A stretch of DNA of 64,000 bases, taken from Piper betle. Lineage: Eukaryota > Streptophyta > Magnoliopsida > Piperales > Piperaceae. Under the pieces are notes generated by a model that was not told the origin of the DNA, ran no database searches, and saw nothing but the letters and a program-made list of their open reading frames with translations. Positions 1-12,125 of this stretch are shown here, piece after piece. The first letter of the stretch is position 1. Each line of letters starts with the position of its first letter. The translations under genes were made by a program, and so were the position numbers. The stretch covers positions 1 to 64,000 of the forward strand of contig JAURVB010006616.1 of the NCBI GenBank assembly GCA_033002965.1. The letters are read 5' to 3'.

Positions 1-780
1 CTTGAGCAAATCAGGCATACATGCCTGCCCTGAGCAAATCCTCAAGGCATACATGTCCTCTCGTATTGCCCATCAGTTTGAGGGTGAAAAGCAGTGCTAA
101 ACATCGTCTCTATGCCCATGGTTGTCTAAAATGCTCTCCAGAATCTGGATGTAAACCTTGGATCTCTATCTGATATAATCTCCAAAGGCACTCCATGTAG
201 TCGTACTATCTGATCTCTATATAATGTCGCCAAAGTGGTCTAATCCATCTTGATTGGTATGAAATGTGCACTCTTCGTCAGTTGATCCACTATTACCCAT
301 ATGACATCTCTCTACTGACAGGTCTTAGGCAACCCTGTCACAAAATCATATGCTATACTCTCCCACTTCCACTTTGGGGGTCTCCAATGGATGTACCATT
401 CCACCAAATTGAATGTGTTCAGCTTTCACCTGTTGGCTAATTAAACACGTAGTTACTATATCAAAAACTTCCCTCTTCAATCTTGGCTCCCAATATGATC
501 GCCGAACATCATGATACATCTTCACTCCACCTGGATGCACTGTGCACCTCGAAGTGTAGGCTTCGTGAAGAATAGTGTTACGAAGTTTGGGATACTTGGG
601 GATGTCTGGGACAAAAAGATGACCTCTCAGTCTAGCCAATCCATCTACATCTTTGGCCAAATCTTTGTAAACTCCTTGCTCTAATCACCGACTCAATTGC
701 TCATCTTCTTCTTGTGTGGTCCTAATATGTTCAAGTATACTCGACCGAATTGAGAGTCCTGTCATCATTCTAACAAACTG
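1..780 (-). pseudogene. Ty3/gypsy integrase fragment
   Basis: The minus strand encodes part of a Ty3/gypsy pol polyprotein, which runs off the left edge of the window. Reading from 780 down to 1, I see a linker (EHIRRTQEEDEQL-like), then the zinc-binding HHCC region (H and C residues in ILHEAYTSRCTVHPG and CLISQQVKAEH), then the catalytic core. The core's first Asp lies in WVIVDQLTKSAHF and its second in [13 protein letters not shown]. The stretch ends at HPQTDGQYERT, which contains the catalytic Glu position. In-frame stops interrupt it (one near residue SR*LEQ, one after RFWRAF). RT and RNase H should precede the integrase, but LTR sequence follows instead at about 781, so the element is internally deleted. 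Family assignment is firm; lineage is probably chromovirus-like. Confidence 0.85.
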
Positions 781-1783
781 CCAACAAAACTCTAACATGA
801 TACTATATGAATGACATGCAAACTAATTTACATACCAACAACAATTGTGATAAATCAATAAAAATTTTGAAAATAAAACGGGCTGAGCCTTCCCTAAAAG
901 TGCAATTAGGGGCCATCCTATCAAAATTATATATACAAACATATATCCATATATCAAATATTTGCATTCACATAGAATTCTAATCAATACTGTATCAATC
1001 ACTCTAAAACTTGGGTCTCGACCCATCTGTGCAGTCTATTCACATTTCACAGCATATTAACATATCTTAACATTTAATCACATCATATCATCATGCCCTA
1101 GTATTTAATCACATCATTCTCAATATGATTACATCACAAATAAAATATTAACCACTCTATTAGCGGACATGTGTGTGCAAGCGACATCATTGCTTCTTTG
1201 TCCAGGCTGGTACATCCAACTCATGATTATCACCTACATATAGTATAAAAACACGTTAGTAACAAACGTTACTAGTCCAAAATATAACTATAACAAACTG
1301 GCTATGAGAGCTAACTCTCATATGAAAAAAACATTCGTATACATCCCTAAAACTCTCTCAAGGGCACCTACTGAGGAGCCACTGGGCTGCAGACCCGGTA
1401 GCATCCCGAAATGACTGCTTCGCTGATGCCTCTCTCGGCATTTTTCTCATTTCATTTTCTTGGTCCATCGGGACTACAAGTATATCCTAAGCCCTCTCCT
1501 TCCACCATAATTCTTCTAGCCTTGAGCACGAAGGCCGAGTACTCTCAGGCAGTCACTGTTAGTACCCTTTGAACCACAAGTCCGAACATGTACTTACTAA
1601 TAGTACCCATAAACCTTCACGTTCTCCAAGTGTGAGGAACTCAAATGTGGAGTTATCAAGATCCCTTAGGAATGGAACAGTCAGCTCACTAATCTAGAGC
1701 CTCCTTTGACTGTCACTTGCATCCGCTCATGGTATATATAAGTCGGTTTCACCATCTCTCGTCTCACTAAAAACTTGATAAAA

Positions 1784-1796
1784 TTATATATATAGG
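1784..1796 (-). promoter_or_regulatory. LTR TATA box
   Basis: The reverse strand reads CCTATATATATAA, followed about 30 bp on by GTGAGACGAGAGATGG, the same arrangement as in LTRs A, C, D and E. It probably marks the U3/R boundary of this LTR. Position of the start is inferred, not seen. Confidence 0.55.
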
Positions 1797-2754
1797 CCTA
1801 GGAAAGGATTTATAAAATAAGCTCGAAGGACACTTGTGGTGGTTCTTGTTTTCAAAATCATCCTCGAGGGGTCTCATCCTCGAGGGTTATTACTCTAGAA
1901 AACTATTCGGCTAAGTGGCCCGAGTTAACTGGCATCCGATAAAACTCCACTTAAACCATCCTATAGGCATTAAAACAAACATACAATAGAAGAGAGTATA
2001 AAATTGAGACGAGTCCTAAACTGACCTGGTAGTGTTTCATTAATTTTGTTCAAGACTTAGTTGAGGTAATTTTAGTATGGTAAATTTATGATATTAAGAT
2101 CACAACATGCTTAACCGATGATCATAAGATATATCATGCAATTAAAATTATATCAAGGTGTAAAAATTGAGGAAATGGGTGATCAGGTTACTGGAACATT
2201 GAAAGCTGCCACCTTTCATCCAAGTTTGTACCTTTTCATGATCATTCATTCCAAATCAGTCGACATGCACAACGTATAACTTGTAGATCTATTTTGTATG
2301 AAAACAAACCGACCAAGATCATACAAATCTGATATCTAAAACATGAGTTATGAATTTTATACTCAACTAGTGTAGATCTGGACACATAGATGATACAAAA
2401 ATCATAACTATTTATCTATGAACGATAATAACATAAAACCACCTCTCCAAATTCTTTAGGAAGCATATATACAATTTAAAAATATAATAAAAATGCGAAC
2501 AACAAAATCCAAACACGAAACAGCAACCCAAACAAGAATCATCAACCAAAACCAGGGAAAGAACATACCTTTAGCGGTTCAAGGGGAGATCACTTGGAGT
2601 TTTCCCACTCCAAGTCCTTCAACCCTTGAAAGGAGAACATCTTAGGAGGCCAAGGATGGATCGAGAGAGCTCAAAGAGTGGAGAAGAAGGCTGGGAGAAA
2701 GAGAGGGTAAGTGGAATGGTTGGGTTGGAGTGGAAAGTTGAGGATGAGGGTGGG

Positions 2755-2766
2755 GTTTTATAAAAA
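2755..2766 (-). promoter_or_regulatory. Second TATA-like site in the mosaic LTR
   Basis: The reverse strand reads TTTTATAAAACCCC and is followed by about 190 bp of C/T-rich leader-like sequence ending in a donor-like AAAGGTATGTTC near 2567-2576. It is upstream of the conserved R-region TATA box, so this LTR may carry two promoters. No start site can be seen. Confidence 0.35.
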
Positions 2767-3353
2767 AAGAGGGAGGTTGGTTAGGTAATATCATAGGCAT
2801 GGGTGCCACACCTAATGAGGTGTGTTGAGATTTGAAATTTAAAAAGAAAAAGAGAGAAAATATTTGGTGGTTTATAAAATAAATATATAAATACAAAATA
2901 GAAAAATTTCCAAAATAAGGCACGTCACGGGCGTAAGGGCGCTTCGACATCGTCTTGGTGTCCTTGGTATGAACTTGAGCGTCAAACTCAAACTTTGTCT
3001 GATTACGAGCGCACTGGTATGACACCTTTTCTGTCCAATCCTCATTTGCATCATTTTAGGTTTTTTCACTTGAAACACGTGAAACAAACACAACCACAAC
3101 ACAAGAAAAGTGACTACACATGCAGGGGACTCGGCTCTAAGGTTTAACTAGACTCGACTCGACTAAACCAAATCATCAAAAAAATATGGTCGGGCACATA
3201 GCGTCCGACAGGGGCAACAAAGACAAAGGAGCTAAGGTTAGGGCAACTCATACATACCTAAATACCATACATAAATATGCAGCAAAATGAAAATAATCCG
3301 GGTTACAACTGAACTGAAATTAAAACCACTAGGCGAAAAGCCTGGGTTTTACA

Positions 3354-3589
3354 AAAGTAATATCACTTCTTTTTCACTTGGATCTGAAATCCCTTCTTAG
3401 AAAGTTTGGCTTGAGAAAACCGAAATCCTTGAGAAACTCCCCCAAATTTGTGCATGAACAACCCTTTTATAGTTGGAAGCAATTGGGTTCTCATTGTGAA
3501 AGTCGGTTTAATTAATTTGCAATTATCCAAACTTTATCGCACGAGCACCGCAGCCTTCACTTATCAGCGCCCAGCAGTCCCACTTATAT
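3354..3589. other. Intergenic spacer
   Basis: There are 236 bp between the mosaic LTR and the minus-strand LARD-like element. I see no ORF or repeat. Its right edge (TATAT at 3585-3589) is the left copy of the target-site duplication; the sequence originally continued at about 18772. Confidence 0.6.
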
Positions 3590-6500
3590 TGTAATACCCT
3601 GATTTTGGTTCACCTAAGAACTGAATAAAAAATGTTACGATCGAGTCAAGTCACGTTAAAGTTGTCGGTCGGTATGACTCGATCGATAAAATAGATCGAA
3701 AAAACCTCTTCGTGTCATGGGAATGGAAGACACTGTTAAATACACATCAAAACACATCCAGTATAAATAAAAGTAAGAAAAGAAATAAATGTGTTGAGCT
3801 CAAGTGTATGTAACGTTTATCTGTCCTTCCACCAAAGTCGATTCAAAATTTACAAGACCTACATATATTATATGAAAAATGTTAATAGCGAGTGTAATTG
3901 GTTCGAAAAATAACCAATATAATCTGGAAAATAGGTAATCTATTACCCACAAAAACTTATAAAACTTCAAGATTGCCTCACACTGGACGGTAAGCAAACA
4001 TACTTCAGTAAGTGTCGGCTCGCATGCACGACTAATGTTCATATTCTTACATACAATGTTTACGCCCTCACATCTTCCATATTTCACCCGCCATGGTACT
4101 TGAGTGGCAAAAGGAATAGCTAAGTTAATGCCACAAATTCCAAAAATATGTTGCGTTACGTAGTACCCTCATACAACACACTACCTCATGGTTTGAAGGA
4201 GTACTAGTGCAGTCCACACATATCTCGATACCACTCACTCTCTTATTTGTGAAATCTGTAAAAATGTGCGTACTTATATAATAGGCTTAGGAAAAGGCTT
4301 GTATCATATATTTCTACAGCTTTACTTCGAAAACTAACAAGTGGATCTCATCCTTGTAGTTTTATTAAACATGTGTAGAAACACGACTAAATGGCCCAAC
4401 ATCGGAAGGATCCGATAAAACACCGCTGATGTCGTCACGTCTAAAACACGGCTAAACTCGACACACAAGGAGTCAAATAGAGAGGGAGAGTCCTACCAAC
4501 CTGTGGTCCACGCTCCAAGCGTATGTGCACATCTATAACGAGCTCGGACTCCGAAACATATATCGGATCCTACTATTAAGTAAAATACTAATATCTCTAT
4601 ATTATGCATGCTCATGGTGTGTACTCATATCATCAATACATCCTAATAAAAAAGCAGTGCTACCAAACCTATACCTAAACATGTGGCACAAAAATCGAGA
4701 CAAAATAATAATAAATAATAAATAATAAATAAATAAACAAATAAGAAAATACACTCACAAATAATTAGATAAATAATAAATTCATAAACATGAATAATAC
4801 TTTAATCATAAAATAATAATAAAATTATATTACATAAAAATACGAGTAAACACAAGTAAATATCAACATATATCTATGTTAGTAAACATATAAATAAATA
4901 AATAATTAGTTAATACTCATTAATCATGAATATTAATAATATCATAGTCATACAATACAAGAATAAACAATTAAATACAAATAAATAATAACATACACAT
5001 AACGAAAAAGTAAATAAATAAATAAATATACAAATAAAGAAATAAATATATACAATTTAGTAAACATAATAAGACTAATATTCTTAAGTAAATATAATAT
5101 TATTAATAACAAATAATCATGTACACATTCATCAAATATGATAAACATTTAATAAAAATTAATAAATAATAATGAATAAATAAATATATAAATAATAAAT
5201 CATAACATCCAATCATACTAAATTAAGTAAATATACATCACAACTAACATAGAGATTTTCGAATTACCAAAAACATTAAAAAATAGCTGAAAATGAGCCT
5301 CACCGGACTAAACCAAGCTCAACCAGAAAGAACCAAATGGGCTGAACCAACCCAGCCTAGTTTAACTGGAAAATGGGTTGGGTTGGCTGGGTGGACCTTA
5401 ATTGGACTGGCAGACTCAGACATGGGCTAGAGGGTTGGTGAAGAAGATCGGGTAGGCAGATGCGAATGCGGACGCCAACGACGCGGACACAAACACAAAA
5501 AAGTTCGGTGGCGGCAATGCCTGTCGTCGGAAAAGGCCAACGGTGGTGCAGTTGGGGTCGTCACCAGTTGGGATGGAGAGGAGGCATCAAGGTGGAGGTG
5601 CTGGTGTTGACGATCGGCAGACTCCGGCCACTGGTTGGCCTGAAGAAAGCCGGAAAGGTCCTCCATCGCCACCAGGTGTGGCAACGTCGACAACGGCAAT
5701 CGTGGCCGTAGTAGTGGTCATGGGTGGTCTCAAAATGAGGATCTCATCAAGATGAAGCTTTTGGGGTAGTCGGCTTCATCGGAGGACAATCGCTGGTGCC
5801 AAAAAATGGCTCGAAAGGGTGGTAGCGGTGGTGAAAATCGATAGCATAAATGTCGTCGCTGGTAGTGACTGTGAGGGCACCAGTGGTGATCATGGGTACA
5901 AAGTAATAGCCAACCGCGAGGTGGTCACAGTCACCCCGATCCAGTGGCCACGGGTGAGGCAGAAACTCGCCGGCGGCGAGCCAAATAGTGGCAGCGTTAA
6001 GAGTGAATAAGTCCGAAAATAGGAGAAAAACAACCGGAAATCATTGTGTGAAGCTATATGGCTAAGTAGACAGCTCCGATCATGCCACATAGCACAATCC
6101 AGACGTACGACAACTTGTAGCCTAGTGGGGCCCACCTATAGGTATATACAATATTTATATGGACGGAAAGCTCAGATTAAATCCGTCCAAAGTCAAAACT
6201 GACTCAAATCTTAAAAGTGATTCTATAGGCGGGAATCGAGGCAAGAAGGCTAAATGGGCCTCAAACCCTAAACTCATTTAAGCTGGGCCCACAGCGGCAC
6301 AATCCAGTGATCCGAAATTCGTATGCTGCATGTAAATCAAATACCTAGAAAATCCCAAATGGATACTAAATGCTGTAACGGCCTAGATCTTGTCCTAAAA
6401 TCCTGGCTAACTCATAAAAATCATATATATACCTCGTGTATACACTGATAACTCATGATCTACTGTATCATAATTGAAACTATAATATGCATGTCAGGCA

Positions 6501-6657
6501 CGCACTGCCACTATAACATGCTCATGCGGCCACTTGGGCCCATACTCATGGTTTGAAAATTGGTTTGGCTCGAGCTCGTTCGAATCGACTTGATACTCAC
6601 CTGAATAGGGCAAAACTCAAATCGGGTAAAACCCTAACCCAAAGTTGGGGTTTTTCA
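3590..6657 (-). repeat. 3' LTR of the minus-strand LARD-like element
   Basis: The LTR runs, on the reverse strand, from TGAAAAACCCC at 6657 to ...GGTATTACA at 3590. It is collinear with 10350-18766 once the nested solo LTRs are removed, but has about 680 bp (roughly 5806-6488) absent from that copy. It holds a very A/T-rich stretch (about 4690-5260, many AATA repeats) and a GC-richer part (about 5430-6010). Short ORFs in both parts are compositional artefacts. Confidence 0.8.
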
Positions 6658-6670
6658 ACCTCTCCTTCTT
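6658..6670 (-). promoter_or_regulatory. Polypurine tract
   Basis: The reverse strand reads AAGAAGGAGAGGT, directly next to the 3' LTR start. It corresponds to AAGGAGGGAAGGT of the element at 23921-33139. It would prime plus-strand DNA synthesis. Confidence 0.75.
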
Positions 6671-9600
6671 ATAAAAATTTCGTCTTCAAAATTTCTCACA
6701 TCAATTGTTATGAGAGGACTCAGGTGAAGATGTCATATCATTATTAAACTGGTAGCTCTCCCTTGAAAGCTAGCTACACACAACCAAAAATGACCAACAT
6801 GATGCTAGAACTCTGAACATTGACGAAGCTTGGTAGCTCCTTAATAATCTGGCTGGACGGATTATATGTGATTGAATCATCTCATGAAGCATGCCATACA
6901 TGCAAAATCATCTGACTAGACTGGACATACATGCTCAAATCGTATCGCTGGACTAGCTCTTAGGGTCATTGCAAACTATGGGGGCTGAAACATAATGATC
7001 TCAGCGGGAAAAACCTAAGCTTACCCCTAAGGGTCTCATGGATAGTCGAGCAGGTACTCTAGAGTACTACAGGGTACTAGTCTAAACTACATCAGGAAAA
7101 ACTATATCGGTGCGAGGTATGCGTCTCCCTAATCCTCATCAATGCAATAGGTTAACTACGTGTACCCTCAGTGCACTTTGCTCTAGGTCCTACAGCAATA
7201 CTGGGTGTCCTGCGAGTTCTGCTAGTATATGGTGGACTCTAGTACAAAATAAAGGTATAGCCTAATGACTTGTACGGCTCACTGTCGCCAGTCTAGGTCA
7301 AACATTCAGATGTCCCTAGAAGAGGAACTAGATCGCTTACTAGGTCCTAGCTAACTCGGTCCCAATTCAAGCATCTCACTCTATTCCATAATGGAGCAAG
7401 GACAATTGCTATAACTCTACTGTGTGCTATGGCTCTCGTAACTATCTATATGACCACTAACTATTGCTAAAGGGACTCACTGTGATGGGATGATGGTGAG
7501 AACACCTATACATGTACAACGTGTCTCAAGGAGTATAAAAACATAATCTACAAAAAACTGTAGAGTCTGCATTTGGTCTATGGCATGTGCGCTAGTCAAT
7601 ATCTGCTCATCTCAACTATCTAAAAAATAAATAGTAGGACAGATATATCTGGAAGGGTAAGTGTAAAAATACTCGGGTGAAGGCTCGACTCTGTGTAACA
7701 TCTCTGGTCATATGGAAAGAGACAAGATCTCTCGTGAAAAATTGGTCTCACTCCTATAGGACTCTAACTAGTATGTGTCTCATCTACACATGGTCTAACA
7801 TTGGGGGTGCTAGGAGAGTACACTAAGCTGAGAAAATCCTACTAGGTTTGTAATGATGGTCTCCCTCTAAGTCATAAGGGTAATGGAAAAACTCTGTATA
7901 GGATATTGAGGGGCTCAAACATATGGGTAGGTCCATGGACATGTCTCGAAGATCAACAAGATTAAACTCCGCCATATGTGGCCAGCCTATGGAACAACCA
8001 ATCAATGACAAGCCTAAGAGATGGATCCTAAGTAGTTCTAATTCAATCAACTAACAGTAGGCATGCATTTCTCGATTCCGTACTAGTCACGCACTTTCAA
8101 ACGGGCGGGGTTCAAACGACCTAAAGAACCACTATCTCTCCTTGAGTCTATGGGGACTCATAATGAAGTTTGACACATGTCTCGTTCGATCTCCAGTGGT
8201 GTGTGACTTGCCATCTTGTACTGATTTGTAGCACTAATTTTGACTCACATGACTACTGCCGCTGTGGTAGACTCTCAAGCAAAGCTATAAGTCAAAATGA
8301 ACATACACTGGTGTCCCTCTATCTGGTCAACATAATCTGATCTGATTGAAGTCTTTTCCAGCGTCGCTCCCAATCTTGGGTGTAGTTGTCTCCTCCAAAC
8401 TGGTCTATCATCAGCTACCTGCACTGTAAGTCCTATAAAATACTACGAAGGTACCTCCTATGCTCGGGGCAAAGGCTAAATCCTATGTCTCAGGGTAAGA
8501 ACCTAATCATGCTAGCGAAGCACAAGGAAAACAATGTTTCCCTGATGGACGCTACCTCACTAAACCTATCATCTATGCCCAAATACTAATATTAGTCAAA
8601 CTCCTCTTGTTGGCTGAGGTCACACTACATGTCTGACCATCTGCATGATCTATATACCTTGGCTATAACTCATACATCTACTGTCATGCTAACTGAACAA
8701 TTTGACCAATGTGGCCATCTCATTTGGAGGTCACACTGCCCTGTTCTCGGACTCTGTCCATATACATCACTAAAAGATACACTAATACTGTCTGATGATC
8801 CCTATAAAACTGTAACTAACACTATCTTACAATACATGTCTGACCCATGGATGTCAGGTCAAGGCGGTGGTATGCAAGATGGCTAGTGAAGTCAATCCTG
8901 TATCATCTATTCAAAATTATCTCAGTGCATCTAACTTTCCTCTGCCGGGCTGATGTTGTCGTAGCTATATATTGTCCTCAATCTTTTACCTAACTTTGCT
9001 CTGAATGTTGTGACATGTGGTCTTTGTTGAAAGCTAAGAATGTCCTCAAGTAGTTGTCCTCCTGTAGGGTGAGCTAACTACTTGGCCTTTACTTTCGCTA
9101 TAACTACTCACTCAGATGGCGGTAGTGCATAATGAATGGTGGTTGTGCATCATGGACGACAGTAGTGCACATTCAGTCAGTGGCAGTGCATCACAGTCGG
9201 TGGTTGGGCAACTCGTACAGTGGTTGTGCATCATAGACTATAGTTGTGCTACTCAGATGGCGGTTGTGCAACTCCAACGGTGGTTGTACATCACAGATTG
9301 TAGTTGTGCTACTCTAATGGTGGTTGTGTAACTTGGACGATGGTTGTGCTATCCAGATGTTGAAGCCTGATCTTGATCCTATGAACCCATTACTGTCTCT
9401 AGCATGTTTATCTCCATGTGTCTATCTCCCTAGAGGTAGCTGCTATCAACTTGGCTCAAGTTATCTAACCATGCGTGTCTGATCTAGAGGGGTCTGGATC
9501 ATAATAATGACATGTACGATGGAAAGATAATGTTGAGCCCACCTAGTCTCCTCAGAAGTAGCTACTAATAATTCTGCTCAAGTTTTCCAACCATGTGTGT

Positions 9601-10333
9601 CTGATCTGGAAGGGTACAGATCATGGTGGTGACATGTACGATGACAAACCAGTGCTAAGAATACACTTATCTCATAGAATCTGGAGTGACTACTCCCATA
9701 AAAGCTGACTGCCTCTCACTAGAAATCACTAATCTAGCCCTAGTAGATCAAGTGAAATCCGGTTAACCTTCTAAATCGGTGATCAAAGGTAATCTCGCTC
9801 ATCCCTAGTCTTTTCACGACTCTGTCTATTGAAGAGTAGTTAACAATATTCTTGGAACAGACATACACTAGTGGAAGAGGGGTGGACGCGGTGAAGTATC
9901 TGTGAGACTATAGATCCACTTCGCTACTTATCCTCATTCACCATTATCTCTTGGAAGTGGTCCATCTCAAGTCATTTGTCCAAACTCCCATCTGTGCCCT
10001 AAATACTCCTGGTCACTATTCGTCACAACTTCAACTAACTAGATATGCGAACACTTTAAGTAGTCCAAATCTCTGTCATATTAAAGGGAAGGACAAGTCT
10101 CTAAACTTATCATGACATGCCTATGTGATACATGTTGGCATCTGCTGAAATCATAATCTCATATCCACCTCATAATTCCTATAAACACTGAAACATGTAT
10201 TGCTCAGATTTAACTTAGTAAAAATCTGAAAGGCTAAAAAATGTACCAAATAAAATACCTGTCGGCTTGGCTAAGGATAGCTCCACACACTTGGCTCAAA
10301 ACAAAAGTCTTCCATCTCAATCAACCAAGACAT
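6671..10333 (-). other. Conserved non-coding interior of the LARD-like element
   Basis: About 3.7 kb between PPT and PBS. No gag, protease, RT or integrase motif is visible on either strand, and ORFs are all under about 90 codons. Several blocks match, in the same order, the interior of the element at 26832-30184: a segment around 8040-8260 (reverse complement of about 28680-28900), one around 9430-9530 (about 27590-27680), one around 7500-7545 (about 29390-29440), and a degenerate minisatellite near 9111-9356. Order conservation without coding potential suggests a structural or packaging role; that is inference. Confidence 0.75.
9111..9356. repeat. Degenerate ~20-bp minisatellite
   Basis: Repeated units of the form GGTGGTTGTGCA(T/A)C.. 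recur about a dozen times with many substitutions. It is the diverged counterpart, in reverse orientation, of the cleaner array at 27736-27955. Confidence 0.7.
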
Positions 10334-10346
10334 GGCTATGATACCA
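10334..10346 (-). promoter_or_regulatory. Primer-binding site (tRNA-Met-like)
   Basis: The reverse strand reads TGGTATCATAGCC, 3 bp inside the 5' LTR end at 10350. It matches the usual plant initiator tRNA-Met PBS (TGGTATCAGAGCC) except for one base. Confidence 0.8.
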
Positions 10347-12125
10347 ACTTGTAACACCCCGATTTTGGTTCACCTAAGAACCAAATTAGAAATGTTATGA
10401 TCAAGTCGAGTTATGTTTAAGGTTGTTGGTCGGTAGGACTCGATCGATGAAATAGATCGAAACAACCTTCTTGGTGTCATGAGAATGGAAGACACTATTA
10501 AATACACGTCAAACACATCCAATATAAGTAAAAGTAAGAAAAGAAATAAATACATTGAACTCAAGTGTGTGTAGCGTTGATCTATCCATCCACCAAAGTT
10601 GACTCAGGATTTGCAGGACTTACATATATTATATGAAAAATGCCATTAACGAGTGTTATTGGTCCAAAAATTAACTAATACAATCCTACAAATGGGTATT
10701 CCATTACCTACAAAAACTTATGAAACGTCAAGATTGTCTCACACTAAGCAGTAAGCAAACATACTTAAGCAAGCATCGGCTCGCATGCACGACTAATGTT
10801 CATATTCATACATATAGTGCTTTCGCCCTCACATCTTCCATATTTCACCTTCCATGGTACTCGGGTGGCAAAATGAATAGTTAAGTTAGTGCCACAAATT
10901 CCAGAAATGTACTACGTTATGCAATACACTCATACGCCGCACTACCTTAGGGTTTGAAGGAGTACTAATGTGGTCCATACATATCTCCATACCGCTCACT
11001 CTCTTATTCCTGAAATTTATAAAAATGTGCTTACTTATATAATAGGCTTAGAAAAGAGGTTTGAATCATATATTTCTAGAGCTTCAGTTCGAAAGCCAAC
11101 AAGGGATCTCATCCTTGTAATTTTATTAAACATGTGAAGAAACACAACTAAATGGCCCGATATCAGAAGGATCTGATAAGACACCGCCAATGTCATCATA
11201 CATCTAAAACATGGTTAAAGTCGATACGCAAGAAGTCAAGTAGAGACGGAGAGTCCTATGGACCTGTATTCTAATCTCCAAGCGTATCTGCACATCTACA
11301 ATGAGCTCGGACTCCGAAACATACATCGAAACCCACTACTAAGTAAAATACTAACATCTCTATATTATGCATGCTCGTGGTGTGTACTCATATCATCAAT
11401 ACATCATAATAAAGAAAACAGTGCTACCAAACCTATACCTAAACATGTGGCATGAAAATCGAGACAAAATAATAATAAATAATAAATAAATAAACAAACA
11501 AGAAAATACACTCATAGATTATTAGATAAATAATAAATACATAAACATGAACAATACTTTAATCATAAAATAATAATATAATTGGACTACATAAATATAC
11601 GAGTAAACACGAGTAAATATCAACATATACTCGTGTTAGTAAACATATAAATAATTATATATATATATATATATATAACCAGTTAATAAATAAATAAACA
11701 ATTAATTAATAATCATTAATCATGACTATAAATAATATCATAGTCATACAATATAAGAATAAACTATTAAATACAAATAAATAATAACATACACATAACG
11801 AACAAGGAAATAAATAAATAAATATATAAATAAAGAAATATATATATATACAATGTAGAAAATACAATAAGACTAATATTCATAAGTAAATATAATACTA
11901 TTAATAACAAATAATCACGTAAACATTCATCATATATGATAAACATAAAATAGAAATAAATAAATGAATAAATAAATAAATAAAACAATAAATAAAGAAA
12001 AATAATCATAACATCCAATCAAGCTAAATCATGTGAATATGCATCACAACTAACGTAGAGGTTTTCGAATTATAAAAAACGGTCGAACACGGCTCAAAAT
12101 GAGCTGAACGGGACTAAACCAACCC

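Larger units (their letters stand above)
781..3353 (-). repeat. Truncated mosaic LTR of gypsy type
   Basis: This minus-strand LTR starts with TGTAAAACCCAGGC at 3353. Its part from about 2030 down to 785 matches the plus-strand LTRs A-E: the CCTCGAGG stem-loop near 1862-1885, a TATA box near 1784-1796, and U5 with the 'CCCTAAAAGTGCAATTAGGGG' type block near 875-900 (reverse strand). From 2031 to 3353 it is unlike those copies and carries its own TATA-like TTTTATAAAAC, leader-like sequence and an AAAG|GTATGTTC donor-like site. The U5 end is missing: homology stops at about 785, directly against integrase sequence. It looks like a 5' LTR joined to pol by an internal deletion. The left boundary is approximate. 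Confidence 0.7.

Noticed and set aside
4948..5148. Hydrophobic ORFs rich in Ile, Leu and Tyr (also at 11767-12018)
   Set aside because: They come from AATA-rich LTR sequence; the apparent membrane segments are compositional.
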